From contig JAHBUY010000005.1 of assembly GCA_019637795.1 (NCBI GenBank), positions 186,001-250,000 of the forward strand: DNA of 64,000 nt, read 5' to 3'. Source of the DNA: a bacterium. Its GTDB lineage: Bacteria; Desulfobacterota; Binatia; HRBIN30; CADEER01. A program made the position numbers and the translations under genes. The notes beneath the pieces were generated by a model, which was not told the DNA's origin, made no database searches, and worked only from the letters and a program-made list of their open reading frames with translations. Below, in pieces: positions 19,741 to 28,107 of this stretch; within the stretch, counting starts at the first letter, position 1, and the number at the start of each line of letters is the position of its first letter.

Positions 19741-20628
19741 ATGCGCACCGCCGCAACCTCCGTCAGCGCCGCCACCCCGGTCCGCCAGCGCGAACCGGGG
19801 CGCGCGGCGTGGCTGCTGGTGGCGCCGCTCTTCCTCTGGGTACTGGCGTTCGTCGTCGCGCCGACCCTCATCATGTTGGTGTACAGCTTCTGCGAGCGCG
19901 GCACGCTCGGCGGCGTGGTGTTCAACTTCACGCTCGCGAACTACGCGGCGGTCCTGGATCCGACCTACCTGCAGATCATCGTCCGCTCCATCGTCTTCGC
20001 CGCCCTGACCACGGCGATCTGCCTGGCGATGGGGTACCCGGTGGCCTACTTCATCGGCCGCGCCCCGGAGCAGCAGCGCAACCTGCTGCTCATGCTGGTG
20101 ATGATTCCGTTCTGGACCAGCTTCCTGATCCGCACCTACGCCTGGGTGACGATTCTCAAGAACGAGGGGCTGCTGAACAGCGTGCTGCTGCAGTATGGCC
20201 TGATCGCGCAGCCGTTCGAGATGCTCTACACCCCCGGCGCGGTGATCCTCGGGCTCGTCTACACCTTCCTGCCGTTCATGATCCTGCCGATCTACACGTC
20301 GGTGGAGAAGCTCGACAACGCCCTCATCGAGGCGGCCTTCGACCTCGGCGCCGGCCCGCTGCGCGCCTTCTCCAAGGTGATCGTGCCGATGACCTCGCCG
20401 GGCATCACCGCCGGCATCCTGCTGGTGTTCGTGCCGGCGCTCGGCCTCTATGCCGTCAACGACATCCTCGGCGGCGGCAAGGTCGACATGATCGGCAACA
20501 TCATCGAGAACCAGTTCAAGGGCAATGCCCGCAACTGGCCGTTCGGCGCCGCCCTCGGCATCGCCCTGATGGGCGCCTTCGCGCTCGCCTTCTGGTTCAC
20601 CGGCCGCCGCCAGGCGCCCGTCCAGTAG
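19741..20628 (+). CDS. potB: Spermidine/putrescine ABC transporter permease PotB-like
   Basis: A 295-residue permease with a longer N-terminus than PotC (about six helices starting at AWLLVAPLFLWVLAFVVAPTLIMLVYSF) and the EAA loop EAAFDLGAGPLRAFSKVIVPM. The motif IPFWTSFLIRTYAWVTILKNEGLLN is typical of PotB. It is the partner of PotC, but lies 158 bp after potD instead of beside potC. No PotA ATPase is encoded anywhere in the window, so one must be supplied from elsewhere. Confidence 0.92.
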   Translation: MRTAATSVSAATPVRQREPGRAAWLLVAPLFLWVLAFVVAPTLIMLVYSFCERGTLGGVVFNFTLANYAAVLDPTYLQIIVRSIVFAALTTAICLAMGYPVAYFIGRAPEQQRNLLLMLVMIPFWTSFLIRTYAWVTILKNEGLLNSVLLQYGLIAQPFEMLYTPGAVILGLVYTFLPFMILPIYTSVEKLDNALIEAAFDLGAGPLRAFSKVIVPMTSPGITAGILLVFVPALGLYAVNDILGGGKVDMIGNIIENQFKGNARNWPFGAALGIALMGAFALAFWFTGRRQAPVQ

Positions 20629-20723
20629 GCGACCGGCGCGGCGGCGCGCCGCGCCGCCGGAGACGGCCCCATCCGCAGCCCACCTGCGTCTTCGACTTGG
20701 CCCGGCTCGGGCGCTGTGTTGGA

Positions 20724-20936
20724 ATGCGGCTCATGAGGCTGCCGCCGCCGACACCTGGACTGCTCTACACCCTCGGCCTGGCGGCAGTCGGCTGTCTCGC
20801 CTTCGCCGTCTTCACCGACGAATGGCTGTGGACCGCCGTGGCGCTGCTCGGCGCCGTCGGCTTCGCGACCTGGGGCTGGCAGGTCGCCAAGCGCCTGTAC
20901 CGCGACGACGACGCCGGACCGCCGCTGCCCCTGTGA
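20724..20936 (+). CDS. Small two-helix membrane protein
   Basis: A 70-residue protein with two hydrophobic segments (LLYTLGLAAVGCLAFAVF and LWTAVALLGAVGFATWGW) and a charged tail. No family is recognised. An ATG at 20733 is an alternative start. Its TGA overlaps the GTG start of the kinase gene, suggesting translational coupling. Confidence 0.55.
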   Translation: MRLMRLPPPTPGLLYTLGLAAVGCLAFAVFTDEWLWTAVALLGAVGFATWGWQVAKRLYRDDDAGPPLPL

Positions 20937-22522
20937 ACCCCCTGCCGCCCGTCGTCCGCGCCATGCTCGAGCCGGGCTTCTATCCGGCGCCGCCGGCATC
21001 CGTGGAGCTGCGCCAGACCCACATCTCCTACGTCCTGCTCGCCGGCGATCAGGTCTACAAGCTGAAGAAGCCGGTGCGCTTCGCCTTCCTCGACTTCTCC
21101 ACCCTCGCCCGCCGCCGCCACTTCTGCGCGGAGGAGGTGCGGCTCAACCGCCGCCTCGCCGACGACGTCTACCGCGGCGTGCTGGCGATCGTGCCGCGCG
21201 ACGGTGGCTTCGCGCTCGCCCCCGCCGACGCCGCCGACGCCGTCGAGTACGCGGTGCACATGCGCCGCCTGCCGGAGGCGCGCGTGCTCGCCAGTCTGCT
21301 CGACGCCGGCGGCGCGGACGCGGCCCTGATCGACCGCATCGCCGCCCGCCTGGCGGCCTTTCACGCCGCCGCCGAAACCAGCCCGGCGATCGCCCGCGGC
21401 GGCGACCCGGCGGAGATCGCCCGCCTCATGGACGAGGACTTCGCCGAGGTCGCGGCCCTGCACGGCGACACCATCAGCGCCGACGACGACGCCGCGATCC
21501 AGGGCTGGTGCCACGCCCGCCTGGCGGCGCTGGCGCCGCTGCTGCGCCGCCGCCAGGTCTCCGGCCGCATCCGCGACGGCCACGGCGACCTGCACGCCGA
21601 GCACGTCTACTGCCTCGAGAGCGGCGAGTTGGTGATCGTCGACTGCATCGAGTTCAACCCCGCCTTCCGCCGGCGCGACGTCGCCGCCGACCTCGCCTTC
21701 CTGGCGATGGATCTCGCCTGTCACGGCCGCGACGACCTGGCGGCGCGGCTGGTCGCCAGCTACGCCGGGCAGACCGACGACCCCGAGCTGCCGGCGCTCA
21801 TCCCCTTCTACGCCTGCCAGCGCGCCTACATCCGCGGCAAGGTCGACAGCCTGAAGAGCCGCGAGGCCGAGGTCGCCCCCGCCGACGCCGCCGCGGCGCG
21901 CGCCAGCGCCGTCCGCCACTTCGCCCTCGCCCTCCGCTACACGTGGGGCGACGCGCCGCCGCTGGTCGTCGTCTGCGGCCTCAGCGGCAGCGGCAAGTCG
22001 ACCGTGGCCGCCGCGCTCGCCGCCCGCACCGGCTTCGTCCACCTCAACTCCGACCGCACCCGCAAGGCGCTGGCCGGCCTGGCGCCGACCGAGCGCGGTG
22101 GCCCCGAGCTCTACACCCCCGAGCGCAGCGCCGCGACCTACGCCGCCCTGCACGACGGCGCCGGCGCCGCGCTCGCCGCCGGCCGCGGCGCGATCATCGA
22201 TGCCACCTTCCAGCGCCGCGAGCACCGCGACCGCGCCGCCGCCGTCGCCCGCGCCGCCGGCGCGCCGCTGCTCTTCGTCGAGTGCCGCGCCGATGACGCC
22301 GAGACCCGCCGCCGCCTGGCGCGGCGCGGCGCGCGCGCCGACGACCCGTCGGACGCCGACTGGGCGGTCTACCAACGCCAGCGCGCAACCTACGAACCGC
22401 TGGCCGACGACGAACCGCACCTGACGATCGACACCAGCCGCCCGGCGGCGGCGGTCCTGGCCGAGATCGAGGCGGCGCTGCGCCGGGCGTTGGCGACGCC
22501 CCGCCCCCGAGCTGACCAGTAG
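20933..22522 (+). CDS. Aminoglycoside phosphotransferase-like / P-loop kinase fusion protein
   Basis: A 529-residue two-domain protein. The N-terminal half is APH/kinase-like: VYKLKKPVRFAFLDF near the start, the catalytic-loop HGDLHAEHV (217-225) and the metal-binding IVDCIEFNP (235-243). The C-terminal half is a P-loop kinase/zeta-toxin-like ATPase with Walker A GLSGSGKST (349-357), NSDRTRK and a DATFQRREHRDR segment. Such fusions are widespread and usually annotated 'bifunctional aminoglycoside phosphotransferase/ATP-binding protein'; the true substrate is unknown. The GTG at 20933 gives overlap with the upstream gene; ATG 20963 is possible. Confidence 0.85.
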   Translation: MNPLPPVVRAMLEPGFYPAPPASVELRQTHISYVLLAGDQVYKLKKPVRFAFLDFSTLARRRHFCAEEVRLNRRLADDVYRGVLAIVPRDGGFALAPADAADAVEYAVHMRRLPEARVLASLLDAGGADAALIDRIAARLAAFHAAAETSPAIARGGDPAEIARLMDEDFAEVAALHGDTISADDDAAIQGWCHARLAALAPLLRRRQVSGRIRDGHGDLHAEHVYCLESGELVIVDCIEFNPAFRRRDVAADLAFLAMDLACHGRDDLAARLVASYAGQTDDPELPALIPFYACQRAYIRGKVDSLKSREAEVAPADAAAARASAVRHFALALRYTWGDAPPLVVVCGLSGSGKSTVAAALAARTGFVHLNSDRTRKALAGLAPTERGGPELYTPERSAATYAALHDGAGAALAAGRGAIIDATFQRREHRDRAAAVARAAGAPLLFVECRADDAETRRRLARRGARADDPSDADWAVYQRQRATYEPLADDEPHLTIDTSRPAAAVLAEIEAALRRALATPRPRADQ

Positions 22523-22527
22523 GGGTC

Positions 22528-22549
22528 GGGGCGGACGGCGCCCCGCCCC
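22528..22549 (+). terminator. Hairpin terminator after the kinase fusion gene
   Basis: GGGGCGG (22528-22534) pairs with CCGCCCC (22543-22549) around an 8-nt loop, 5 nt past the TAG stop. Confidence 0.55.
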
Positions 22550-22782
22550 TCATCGACGCACGGGTTCGCTGTCGGCATCCCCGGCGCTGGGCGGCCGCCG
22601 CGACGGCGAGACCCGGGGCGCGCCGGCTCACGGCGACCGCGGAAACCTTGCAACTGTTCGCGTTCGTCTGCGATGAGGGGAGGACGTGGCCTCGGCCATC
22701 GATCATGAGCGATTCGATGACCGAGCCCTGCGTGCACAGCAGCCAACGGCGAATGCGTGACCGCCGCGACGAAGGGGAGAAC

Positions 22783-24093
22783 ATGACCTCGCGGAGCGTG
22801 ACGATCTCGGGCAGCACGGATGGTGGCGACCTGGCGCCTCTCGAGACACGGAGAGGCGGGCGAGCGGACCGACGGCGCCAATGGAGCCGCCCGATCGCCG
22901 TGGCACTGATCGTCGTCGGACTCGGGCTGCGGCCGGGCGCGGCGGTGGCCTGTGTCGGCGATTGCGATGGGGACGACCGGGTGGCGATCAACGAGCTGGT
23001 CGTCGGCGTGAACATCGCGCTCGGCAGCCAACCGCCGACGACATGTCAGGCATTTGATTGTGAGGGCAACGGCACCGTGCCGATCAATTGCCTCGTTCAG
23101 GGCGTGAACAGCGCCCTCACCGGATGTCCGGCGACTCCCACCACCGGCCCGTCGACCATCACCCTGAGCGGCTCCTGCGCCGCGCCAGGGCCCGGCGACC
23201 CCGGCCTCCTGCCCTGCGAGACGGGAACGCCTGTCACCGTCTTTCGCTGCGACGACCGGGCCCAGTGTCTGCATCAGCAGGGGCTCACGATCGTCGGAGC
23301 GACGACGGTCGCGCGCGGCGGGGCCTGGTCGGTTCAGGTCCCGACGGCCGACGCGGGCGCGCCGCTGATCGTCCAGGCCGGCATCACCGAGGCCGTGGTC
23401 TACCGCACGCTGGCCTTCGGTGGCGCCGGTGGGGCGCTACGGGGGAGCCTGACGCGCGGCGCGATCTTCGCATCGACGACGATCTCGCCGGTGACCGAGG
23501 CCGCCGTCGAGCTGCTCAACGCCAACGGGTTCGAGAACTACTCCGACGCTGGCGCGCTGGAGGTGCTCCGCGCCGTCGAGCAGGCGACCGCCCAACTCTC
23601 CTTTGACGGCCTGACCCCAGACGCGGCAACTGCACTGGCGTTCACCACCGCCAGCGCCGACCCGGCGGTGCTGCTGGCGATCGAGACGACGCGCAACACC
23701 CCGACGCCGCTTCCCACCGCGACGGTGACCGCGAGCGTCGCCGTGACGCCGACCTTCTCCATGACGCCGACCTTCGTCGCGACGCCGACCGCCAGGGCAA
23801 CGGACACTGCCATTCCCGATTGCGGCGTCGACTTCGCCACCTGCGCGGGGTGCACGCGGTCGGGAGGGTCAGAATTCTGCGTCGGCGATTGCGATGGCGA
23901 TGCGTTGGTCAGCTCGAGCGAGCTGCGGACGATCTGCGCTATCCGCCTGGGCAACGCGCCGCTTTCGTCCTGTCCTGCGGCCGCCAACGGCGGTGGCCAG
24001 GTCGATCTGTGCACCGCGTGCCTGAACGCGCGGTCCGGGTGCCCCGCCCCGCCGACCCGCACGCAAACCGCGACCCCAACTCCGGAGCCGTAG
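22783..24093 (+). CDS. Secreted protein with three dockerin/EF-hand-like modules
   Basis: A 436-residue exported protein. A long, arginine-rich N-region precedes the hydrophobic signal core (PIAVALIVVGLGLRPGAAVA). Dockerin-type calcium loops occur at 57-81 (CVGDCDGDDRVAINELVVGVN), at 88-115 (degenerate, DCEGNGTVPINCLVQGVNSAL) and near the C-terminus (CVGDCDGDALVSSSELRTI). Between them are a domain of unknown fold and a Thr/Pro-rich linker of about 40 residues (VTPTFSMTPTFVATPTA). The start at 22783 follows a GAAGGGGAG site. Similar modules occur in the genes at 51486 and 62046. Confidence 0.75.
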   Translation: MTSRSVTISGSTDGGDLAPLETRRGGRADRRRQWSRPIAVALIVVGLGLRPGAAVACVGDCDGDDRVAINELVVGVNIALGSQPPTTCQAFDCEGNGTVPINCLVQGVNSALTGCPATPTTGPSTITLSGSCAAPGPGDPGLLPCETGTPVTVFRCDDRAQCLHQQGLTIVGATTVARGGAWSVQVPTADAGAPLIVQAGITEAVVYRTLAFGGAGGALRGSLTRGAIFASTTISPVTEAAVELLNANGFENYSDAGALEVLRAVEQATAQLSFDGLTPDAATALAFTTASADPAVLLAIETTRNTPTPLPTATVTASVAVTPTFSMTPTFVATPTARATDTAIPDCGVDFATCAGCTRSGGSEFCVGDCDGDALVSSSELRTICAIRLGNAPLSSCPAAANGGGQVDLCTACLNARSGCPAPPTRTQTATPTPEP

Positions 24094-24095
24094 CG

Positions 24096-24170
24096 GCCGC
24101 CGGCGCGTCGCCGCTGTTCGTCGAGCGCCGCGCCGGCGAGGCCGAGAGCCACCGCCGCCTGGCGCGGCGG
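24096..24170 (+). pseudogene. Remnant of a duplicated kinase-fusion C-terminus
   Basis: Immediately after the dockerin-like gene, the translation AAGASPLFVERRAGEAES continuing HRRLARR closely matches residues 441-465 of the APH/P-loop kinase fusion (AAGAPLLFVECRADDAET, RRRLARR), with high nucleotide identity to 22253-22327. There is no start, and similarity stops abruptly at both sides. It looks like a leftover of a tandem duplication into which the dockerin-like gene was inserted. Confidence 0.55.
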
Positions 24171-24468
24171 CAAGGGCCTGTCCGCGGGCGCGGCCGAGCT
24201 CGCGAGCCGCGGGCGGAACGAGCTGCGCGCCGAGCGCGTCATCATGTTCTGGGCCTTCGTTCCGTTCTTCGCCTTCGAGAGGCTGGAGGGAGTGCTGGGA
24301 AAGGCCGTGCTCCGGGACCTGTTCTGGCGCTGCCGGCTGCCAGCGGTGGGCGAGGATCGCGGCTGAGCCGCGTTGGGGGCTTCGCTGGCGCCCGGACACT
24401 CGATCGGGCGAGCGCGCGATCGCCGCCGGCGGGCCGTGCGGGGTGCTCGCCGAGCACCGCGAACACAG
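24171..24468. other. Gene-poor stretch with an unassigned open tail
   Basis: No gene with a recognisable family lies here. One forward frame reads to a stop at 24366 (tail IMFWAFVPFFAFERLEGVLGK from an ATG at 24244) and might be the end of a decayed gene; the 40-residue product is not supported by anything else. The rest is featureless GC-rich sequence up to the repeat element. Confidence 0.4.
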
Positions 24469-24668
24469 CTAGCCTTGACGTCACGGAGGAACTCTCACCA
24501 CGGAGGCACGGAGACGCGGAACAGCCCGGAGAACGAGCGGCACGGGGCCGGGATCCCAACCCCATCAGCAATGACCGTACGGATTCCCTTCAACCAGCCA
24601 ACCCGATGCTGTCCCCTCCGTGTCTCCGTGCCTCCGTGGTGGACTCATTTTCGTCACATCGAGGCTAG
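24469..24668. mobile_element. 200-bp MITE-like element with terminal inverted repeats
   Basis: The left end CTAGCCTTGACGTCACGG and the right end read in reverse, CTAGCCTCGATGTGACG, form terminal inverted repeats. Both arms continue into an identical ACCACGGAGGCACGGAGA core (24498-24515 on the left; ~24625-24642 on the reverse strand). The whole unit is 200 bp, has no coding frame, and sits just upstream of the CYTH-like gene. Half-copies are at 27268-27302 and 34585-34610. Confidence 0.75.
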
Positions 24669-24698
24669 ACACTGACGGGACGGCGGGAGGAGTGGCCC

Positions 24699-25682
24699 AT
24701 GGCCAAGACGGCGAAGAAGACCACGACGAACAGGACGGCGACGAAGAAACCACCGCGCGCACGAGCGCCGAAGCGGATCGGGCGCGCCCGGCGCGTCCCC
24801 GACGTCAAGCCGGGGCGCTATGCCGACGGGATGCCGTACAACGAGGTGCAGTACCTCGAGGCCAAGCTGATCCTCCGGCCGAACCACTTCACCTCGCGCA
24901 AGAGCTTCTTCGACTTCGCCAAGGTGATGCGGCGGCCGGCGGCCGCCGCGGGGGTCGACTTCGACGGCGACGGTTTCGCCGACGAGCCGCTGCAGATCCG
25001 TGAAGTGCTCTTCATGGATACGCCCGACTTCCGCCTCTACAACAACGCCTTCATCCTGCGCCGGCGGATTCCGTACTTCGAGGGCTTCCCGATCGGCGAT
25101 CCCGAGATCGTCTTCAAGTTCCGCCACCCGGACATCCAGAAGGCGGCCGAGATGGACGTGCGACCGAACATCCGCGGCGATTTCCGGATCAAGTTCAAGG
25201 CCGAGGCCCTGCCGCTCAAGGACCGTCTCGGCGGCATCCGGATGCTCTATTCGCACAACGTGGAGTTCGGGCTGAGCGCCATGCAGGAGGGCGATCGCAC
25301 CTCCCTCGACACGATCGTCAGCATCCTGCCGGCGCTGAGCTCGCTCAAGCGGAAGCCGGGCGAGCGGTTGGACATGGTCTCCGACACGATCGTCGAGGAG
25401 ATCCTGCAGGACATCGGCAGCCTCGACTTCGGTGGCGGCGTCACGGCGGTGCCCAATGTCGCCTTGTGGCGCACCCGTGGCGACCACCGGCCGCTGATCG
25501 GCGAGTTCGCGTTCCAGATCAAGTTCAAGCGGCGCGAGGACCTGAACGAGCAGGCGATGCGGCGCGCCGAGGCGTTCTTCCTCGGCCTGCAGGACGAGGC
25601 CAAGGACTGGATCTCGCTCGGCGCGACCAAGACCGGGGTCGTCTACCGGCTCAAGGGCAACCCGCCGCACGCCCACGAGTGA
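24699..25682 (+). CDS. CYTH/triphosphate-tunnel-like protein with basic N-terminal tail
   Basis: A 327-residue protein. Residues 1-35 are a Lys/Arg/Thr/Ala-rich tail like that of histone-like proteins. The rest has features of CYTH/VTC tunnel enzymes: the EAKLILR opening strand, VLFMDTPDFRLYNNAFILRRR (compare the 'DTxxxxLxxxxxxLRxR' pattern), EIVFKFRHPD and the closing FAFQIKFKR. These enzymes act on triphosphates or polyphosphates with alternating Lys/Arg/Glu in a barrel, but the fold call here is by pattern only. The start follows a GGGAGGAG site. Confidence 0.6.
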   Translation: MAKTAKKTTTNRTATKKPPRARAPKRIGRARRVPDVKPGRYADGMPYNEVQYLEAKLILRPNHFTSRKSFFDFAKVMRRPAAAAGVDFDGDGFADEPLQIREVLFMDTPDFRLYNNAFILRRRIPYFEGFPIGDPEIVFKFRHPDIQKAAEMDVRPNIRGDFRIKFKAEALPLKDRLGGIRMLYSHNVEFGLSAMQEGDRTSLDTIVSILPALSSLKRKPGERLDMVSDTIVEEILQDIGSLDFGGGVTAVPNVALWRTRGDHRPLIGEFAFQIKFKRREDLNEQAMRRAEAFFLGLQDEAKDWISLGATKTGVVYRLKGNPPHAHE

Positions 25683-25733
25683 GACGGCGGCCGTGTTCCG
25701 TCACCCCTCACCGCCAGTCGTCGCGCGCCGATC

Positions 25734-26243
25734 GTGAAGCGGCCGGACCTGCTCCACGGCGACCTGCTCGGGGTCCGCTTCGCGCTCAACGTCTGCATCG
25801 CGTCGGCGGTGCTCTGGTACGTCCTGCGCCACGTCGCCGACACCAACCCGATCTGGGCCATCGCGTCGATGATCGCGGCGGCCGATCCGCAGGTGGTGGA
25901 GGCCAAGCGCATGTTCCGCAGCCGCATGATCAACGTGCTCGTCGGCTGCGCGATCGGACTGCTGTTTTTGCTGGTCGGCGGCGAGAAGGAGTGGAAGCTG
26001 CCCCTCGCGCTGGGGGTGGCGGTGCTGATCTCCTCGTACGTCGTCCGCATCCAGACGATGTGGCGGCAGGCGCCGATCACGGCGGCGATCGTCATCGCCG
26101 CCGGGCTCATGCACGAGTCCAAGCTGACCGGCGTCGAGCACGGCCTGCACAAGGTCGCCGAGGTCATCTTCGGCTGCCTCGTGGGCCTCGCGGTGAGCTG
26201 GCTGATGGCGACGCTCTGGCCGGTTCGCGCGACCACAGGCTAG
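25734..26243 (+). CDS. FUSC-like integral membrane protein
   Basis: A 169-residue membrane protein starting at GTG. It has four to five helices, with the FUSC/aromatic-acid exporter-like pattern RFALNVCIASAVLWYVLRHV, PIWAIASMIAAADP and RMINVLVGCAIGLL. It is about half the size of typical FUSC exporters, so it may be a single-domain member. 51 bp after the CYTH-like gene; no functional link is evident. Confidence 0.65.
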   Translation: MKRPDLLHGDLLGVRFALNVCIASAVLWYVLRHVADTNPIWAIASMIAAADPQVVEAKRMFRSRMINVLVGCAIGLLFLLVGGEKEWKLPLALGVAVLISSYVVRIQTMWRQAPITAAIVIAAGLMHESKLTGVEHGLHKVAEVIFGCLVGLAVSWLMATLWPVRATTG

Positions 26244-26419
26244 TGCACCGTCGTCGAGATGGGCCCAAGCAGGTTGCCGGTCATCGGCGGTCCTCGCGAG
26301 GAACGCCGTCGCAGGAATATCGGGAACTATTCCAAGGGGGCGTGACGCTGCGAGCGACGTCGAAGGCCGGCAAGATGCCGCGACCGGGCCGGCGCGCCAG
26401 CGCGCCGTCTTGACCCGAG

Positions 26420-26437
26420 CTGACCAGAAGTGGTCAG
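26420..26437. promoter_or_regulatory. Palindromic operator candidate of the toxin-antitoxin operon
   Basis: CTGACCAGAAGTGGTCAG is a perfect 7-4-7 inverted repeat, 50 nt before the antitoxin ATG. A TTGACC hexamer (26410-26415) overlaps the region. Phd-family antitoxins typically repress their own promoter through such palindromes. A second short palindrome (GGAATA...TATTCC, 26314-26333) lies further up. Confidence 0.5.
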
Positions 26438-26486
26438 GTTGGGCGGCGCGCCAGCCGGGACGCCGGCGCGCCGGGAGGCAGTGGCG

Positions 26487-26741
26487 ATGAAGCAGGTCAA
26501 GATTGCCGAGTTGAAGGCGGGGCTGAGCGGCTATCTCGCCGAGGTGCGCAACGGCGAGCGCCTGCTGGTCTGCGATCGCGCCACCCCCATCGCGGTGCTC
26601 ATTCCCTGCGGCGAGGTCGAGGACGTGGAGATCCTGCCGGCCAAGGCGCCCCCGATTCCGCTCAAGCAGATCCGGTCGGTACGGCTGCGCAAGCGGGTCG
26701 ACGTCGTGGCGGCGCTGCGCGACAGCCGCGACCAGCGATGA
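26487..26741 (+). CDS. Phd/YefM-family antitoxin
   Basis: An 84-residue antitoxin. The start MKQVKIAELKAGLSGYLAEVRNGERLLVCDRATPIAVLIP is the standard Phd/YefM DNA-binding fold; the basic C-terminal tail would wrap the toxin. It has a GGGAGG site 9 nt before the ATG. It overlaps the PIN gene by ATGA, giving a standard toxin-antitoxin operon. Confidence 0.88.
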   Translation: MKQVKIAELKAGLSGYLAEVRNGERLLVCDRATPIAVLIPCGEVEDVEILPAKAPPIPLKQIRSVRLRKRVDVVAALRDSRDQR

Positions 26742-27154
26742 TCGTCTATCTCGACTCGAGCGCGGTGCTGCGGGTGATCCTCGGCCAGCGGCCGACGCTG
26801 GCCGGCTGGGGCAACTGGGACGCCGCCTACAGCAGCGAGATCCTACGGGTCGAGACGCGGCGCACGCTCGACCGGCTGCGCCTGGCGGGCGCCCTCGACG
26901 ACGCCGGAGTCGCCGACGCGGTCGCCGAGCTCGGGCGCGTCGAGCGCACCATCGGCATCGTCCGCATCGGCCGCCGCATTCTCGACCGCGCCGGGGAGCC
27001 GATGGCCACCGCCGTGCGGACGCTCGATGCGCTGCACCTGGCCAGCGCCCTGGCCGTCCGCCAGCGCCGCGCCGGCGACCTCCTCTTCGCCACCCACGAC
27101 GCCCGTCAGGCGCTGGCGGCGCGTGCCCTCGGCTTCACCTGCGTCGGTGTCTGA
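26738..27154 (+). CDS. PIN-domain (VapC-like) toxin ribonuclease
   Basis: A 138-residue PIN-domain nuclease. The acidic metal site is complete: Asp6 (VYLDSSAV), Glu39 (LRVETRR), Asp97 (TLDALHLA) and Asp121 (THDARQ). VapC-type toxins cleave tRNA or rRNA when the antitoxin is lost. It is paired with a Phd-type antitoxin rather than VapB, a common mix. Confidence 0.9.
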   Translation: MIVYLDSSAVLRVILGQRPTLAGWGNWDAAYSSEILRVETRRTLDRLRLAGALDDAGVADAVAELGRVERTIGIVRIGRRILDRAGEPMATAVRTLDALHLASALAVRQRRAGDLLFATHDARQALAARALGFTCVGV

Positions 27155-27267
27155 CGAACGGGGCGAATCGCGCTGCGGCCGGCGGCCCGGAGGGCGATGC
27201 CGCCGGCAGGCGCGACCTTGGGCTCCTGGCACCCGGCTCCGATTCCCGGCGCCCCTCAGCGCCGGCG

Positions 27268-27302
27268 CCTCCGCGGTGGTCTTCCTCCGTCGCATCGAGG
27301 CT
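27268..27302. repeat. Half-copy of the 24.5-kb MITE-like element
   Basis: CCTCCGCGGTGGTCTTCCTC followed by CGTCGCATCGAGGCT matches the right arm of the element at 24469-24668 (CCTCCGTGGTGGACTCATTT followed by TCGTCACATCGAGGCT). Only one arm is present. The rest of 27155-27390 shows nothing else of note. Confidence 0.6.
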
Positions 27303-27390
27303 CACATCCGCCACCGGCCGCAGATCGTCCACCGGGCGTGACAGCGTCGCATCGATGCGATAGGCAGCGCCGGGCTGGAGGAAGCGAACG

Positions 27391-28107
27391 ATGCGAACGG
27401 CACGGATCCTGATGACGATCGCGAGCCTCGCCTGGGCCGGGGTCGCCGGCGCCGCCGACGTGCGGCTGCAGGTCGTGAGCCAGGAGGCGCACACCTCGCC
27501 GCCGACCGCGATGGCGGACCCCTGTCGCGTGAGCGGCGAGAGCGAGAACCCCAGCAGCTTCTCGTCGACGCACGTGTCCATCGGCAGCGCGGCCCGCGGC
27601 AGCGTGCAGGGAGTCGACTGCGATTCCTCGAGCAACAACACGGCGACCCAGTCCATCACTGCCACCCTCACCGGAGCGCCGGGCGCGACGACGCCGATCT
27701 GCTACGTCGTGCGCTTCGCCGCCGCGACGTCCGCCAGCGGGCCGCCGAACAACGTCGACGCCATCGCACAGGTGGGCGGCGTGCCGCCGGCCAACCCGGG
27801 CGGCGTATTCCTGAACAACAACGCCCTCGCCACGTTCCAGGCGAACTTCCTCCCCAACCAGGCCAACAGCGACACGCAACGCGCGCTCTTCACCGCCACG
27901 GTCGGCGACGTCATCCGCCTCGACACCGGCGCCGCCGCCTTCGCTGCCCTGACCGGCGCCGGCTCGGCGCGGAGCGACGCGGAAGCGTCGGCCGCCATCT
28001 ACATCGGCGCCTGCCCGGTGGAGCACGCGCCGGCCGCGTCACCCTGGGGGCTGCTCGGACTCGTCGCCACGCTGGCCGCGCTGGGCACGGCGGTCACCAA
28101 GCGGTGA
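27391..28107 (+). CDS. Secreted protein with C-terminal membrane/sorting tail
   Basis: A 238-residue protein with a Sec signal (RTARILMTIASLAWAGVAGA). The mature part is Ser/Thr/Ala/Asn-rich with four Cys and no known domain. It ends in AASPWGLLGLVATLAALGTAVTKR: a Pro-Trp-Gly motif, one hydrophobic helix and a basic cap, the layout of IPTL/PEP-CTERM-like sorting signals. A matching sorting enzyme is not in the window. Expected on the cell surface. Confidence 0.7.
   Translation: MRTARILMTIASLAWAGVAGAADVRLQVVSQEAHTSPPTAMADPCRVSGESENPSSFSSTHVSIGSAARGSVQGVDCDSSSNNTATQSITATLTGAPGATTPICYVVRFAAATSASGPPNNVDAIAQVGGVPPANPGGVFLNNNALATFQANFLPNQANSDTQRALFTATVGDVIRLDTGAAAFAALTGAGSARSDAEASAAIYIGACPVEHAPAASPWGLLGLVATLAALGTAVTKR

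Noticed and set aside
19809..20936. Long frame overlapping potB
   Set aside because: Only its last 70 codons (from 20724) look like a real protein; the rest is the wrong frame of potB.
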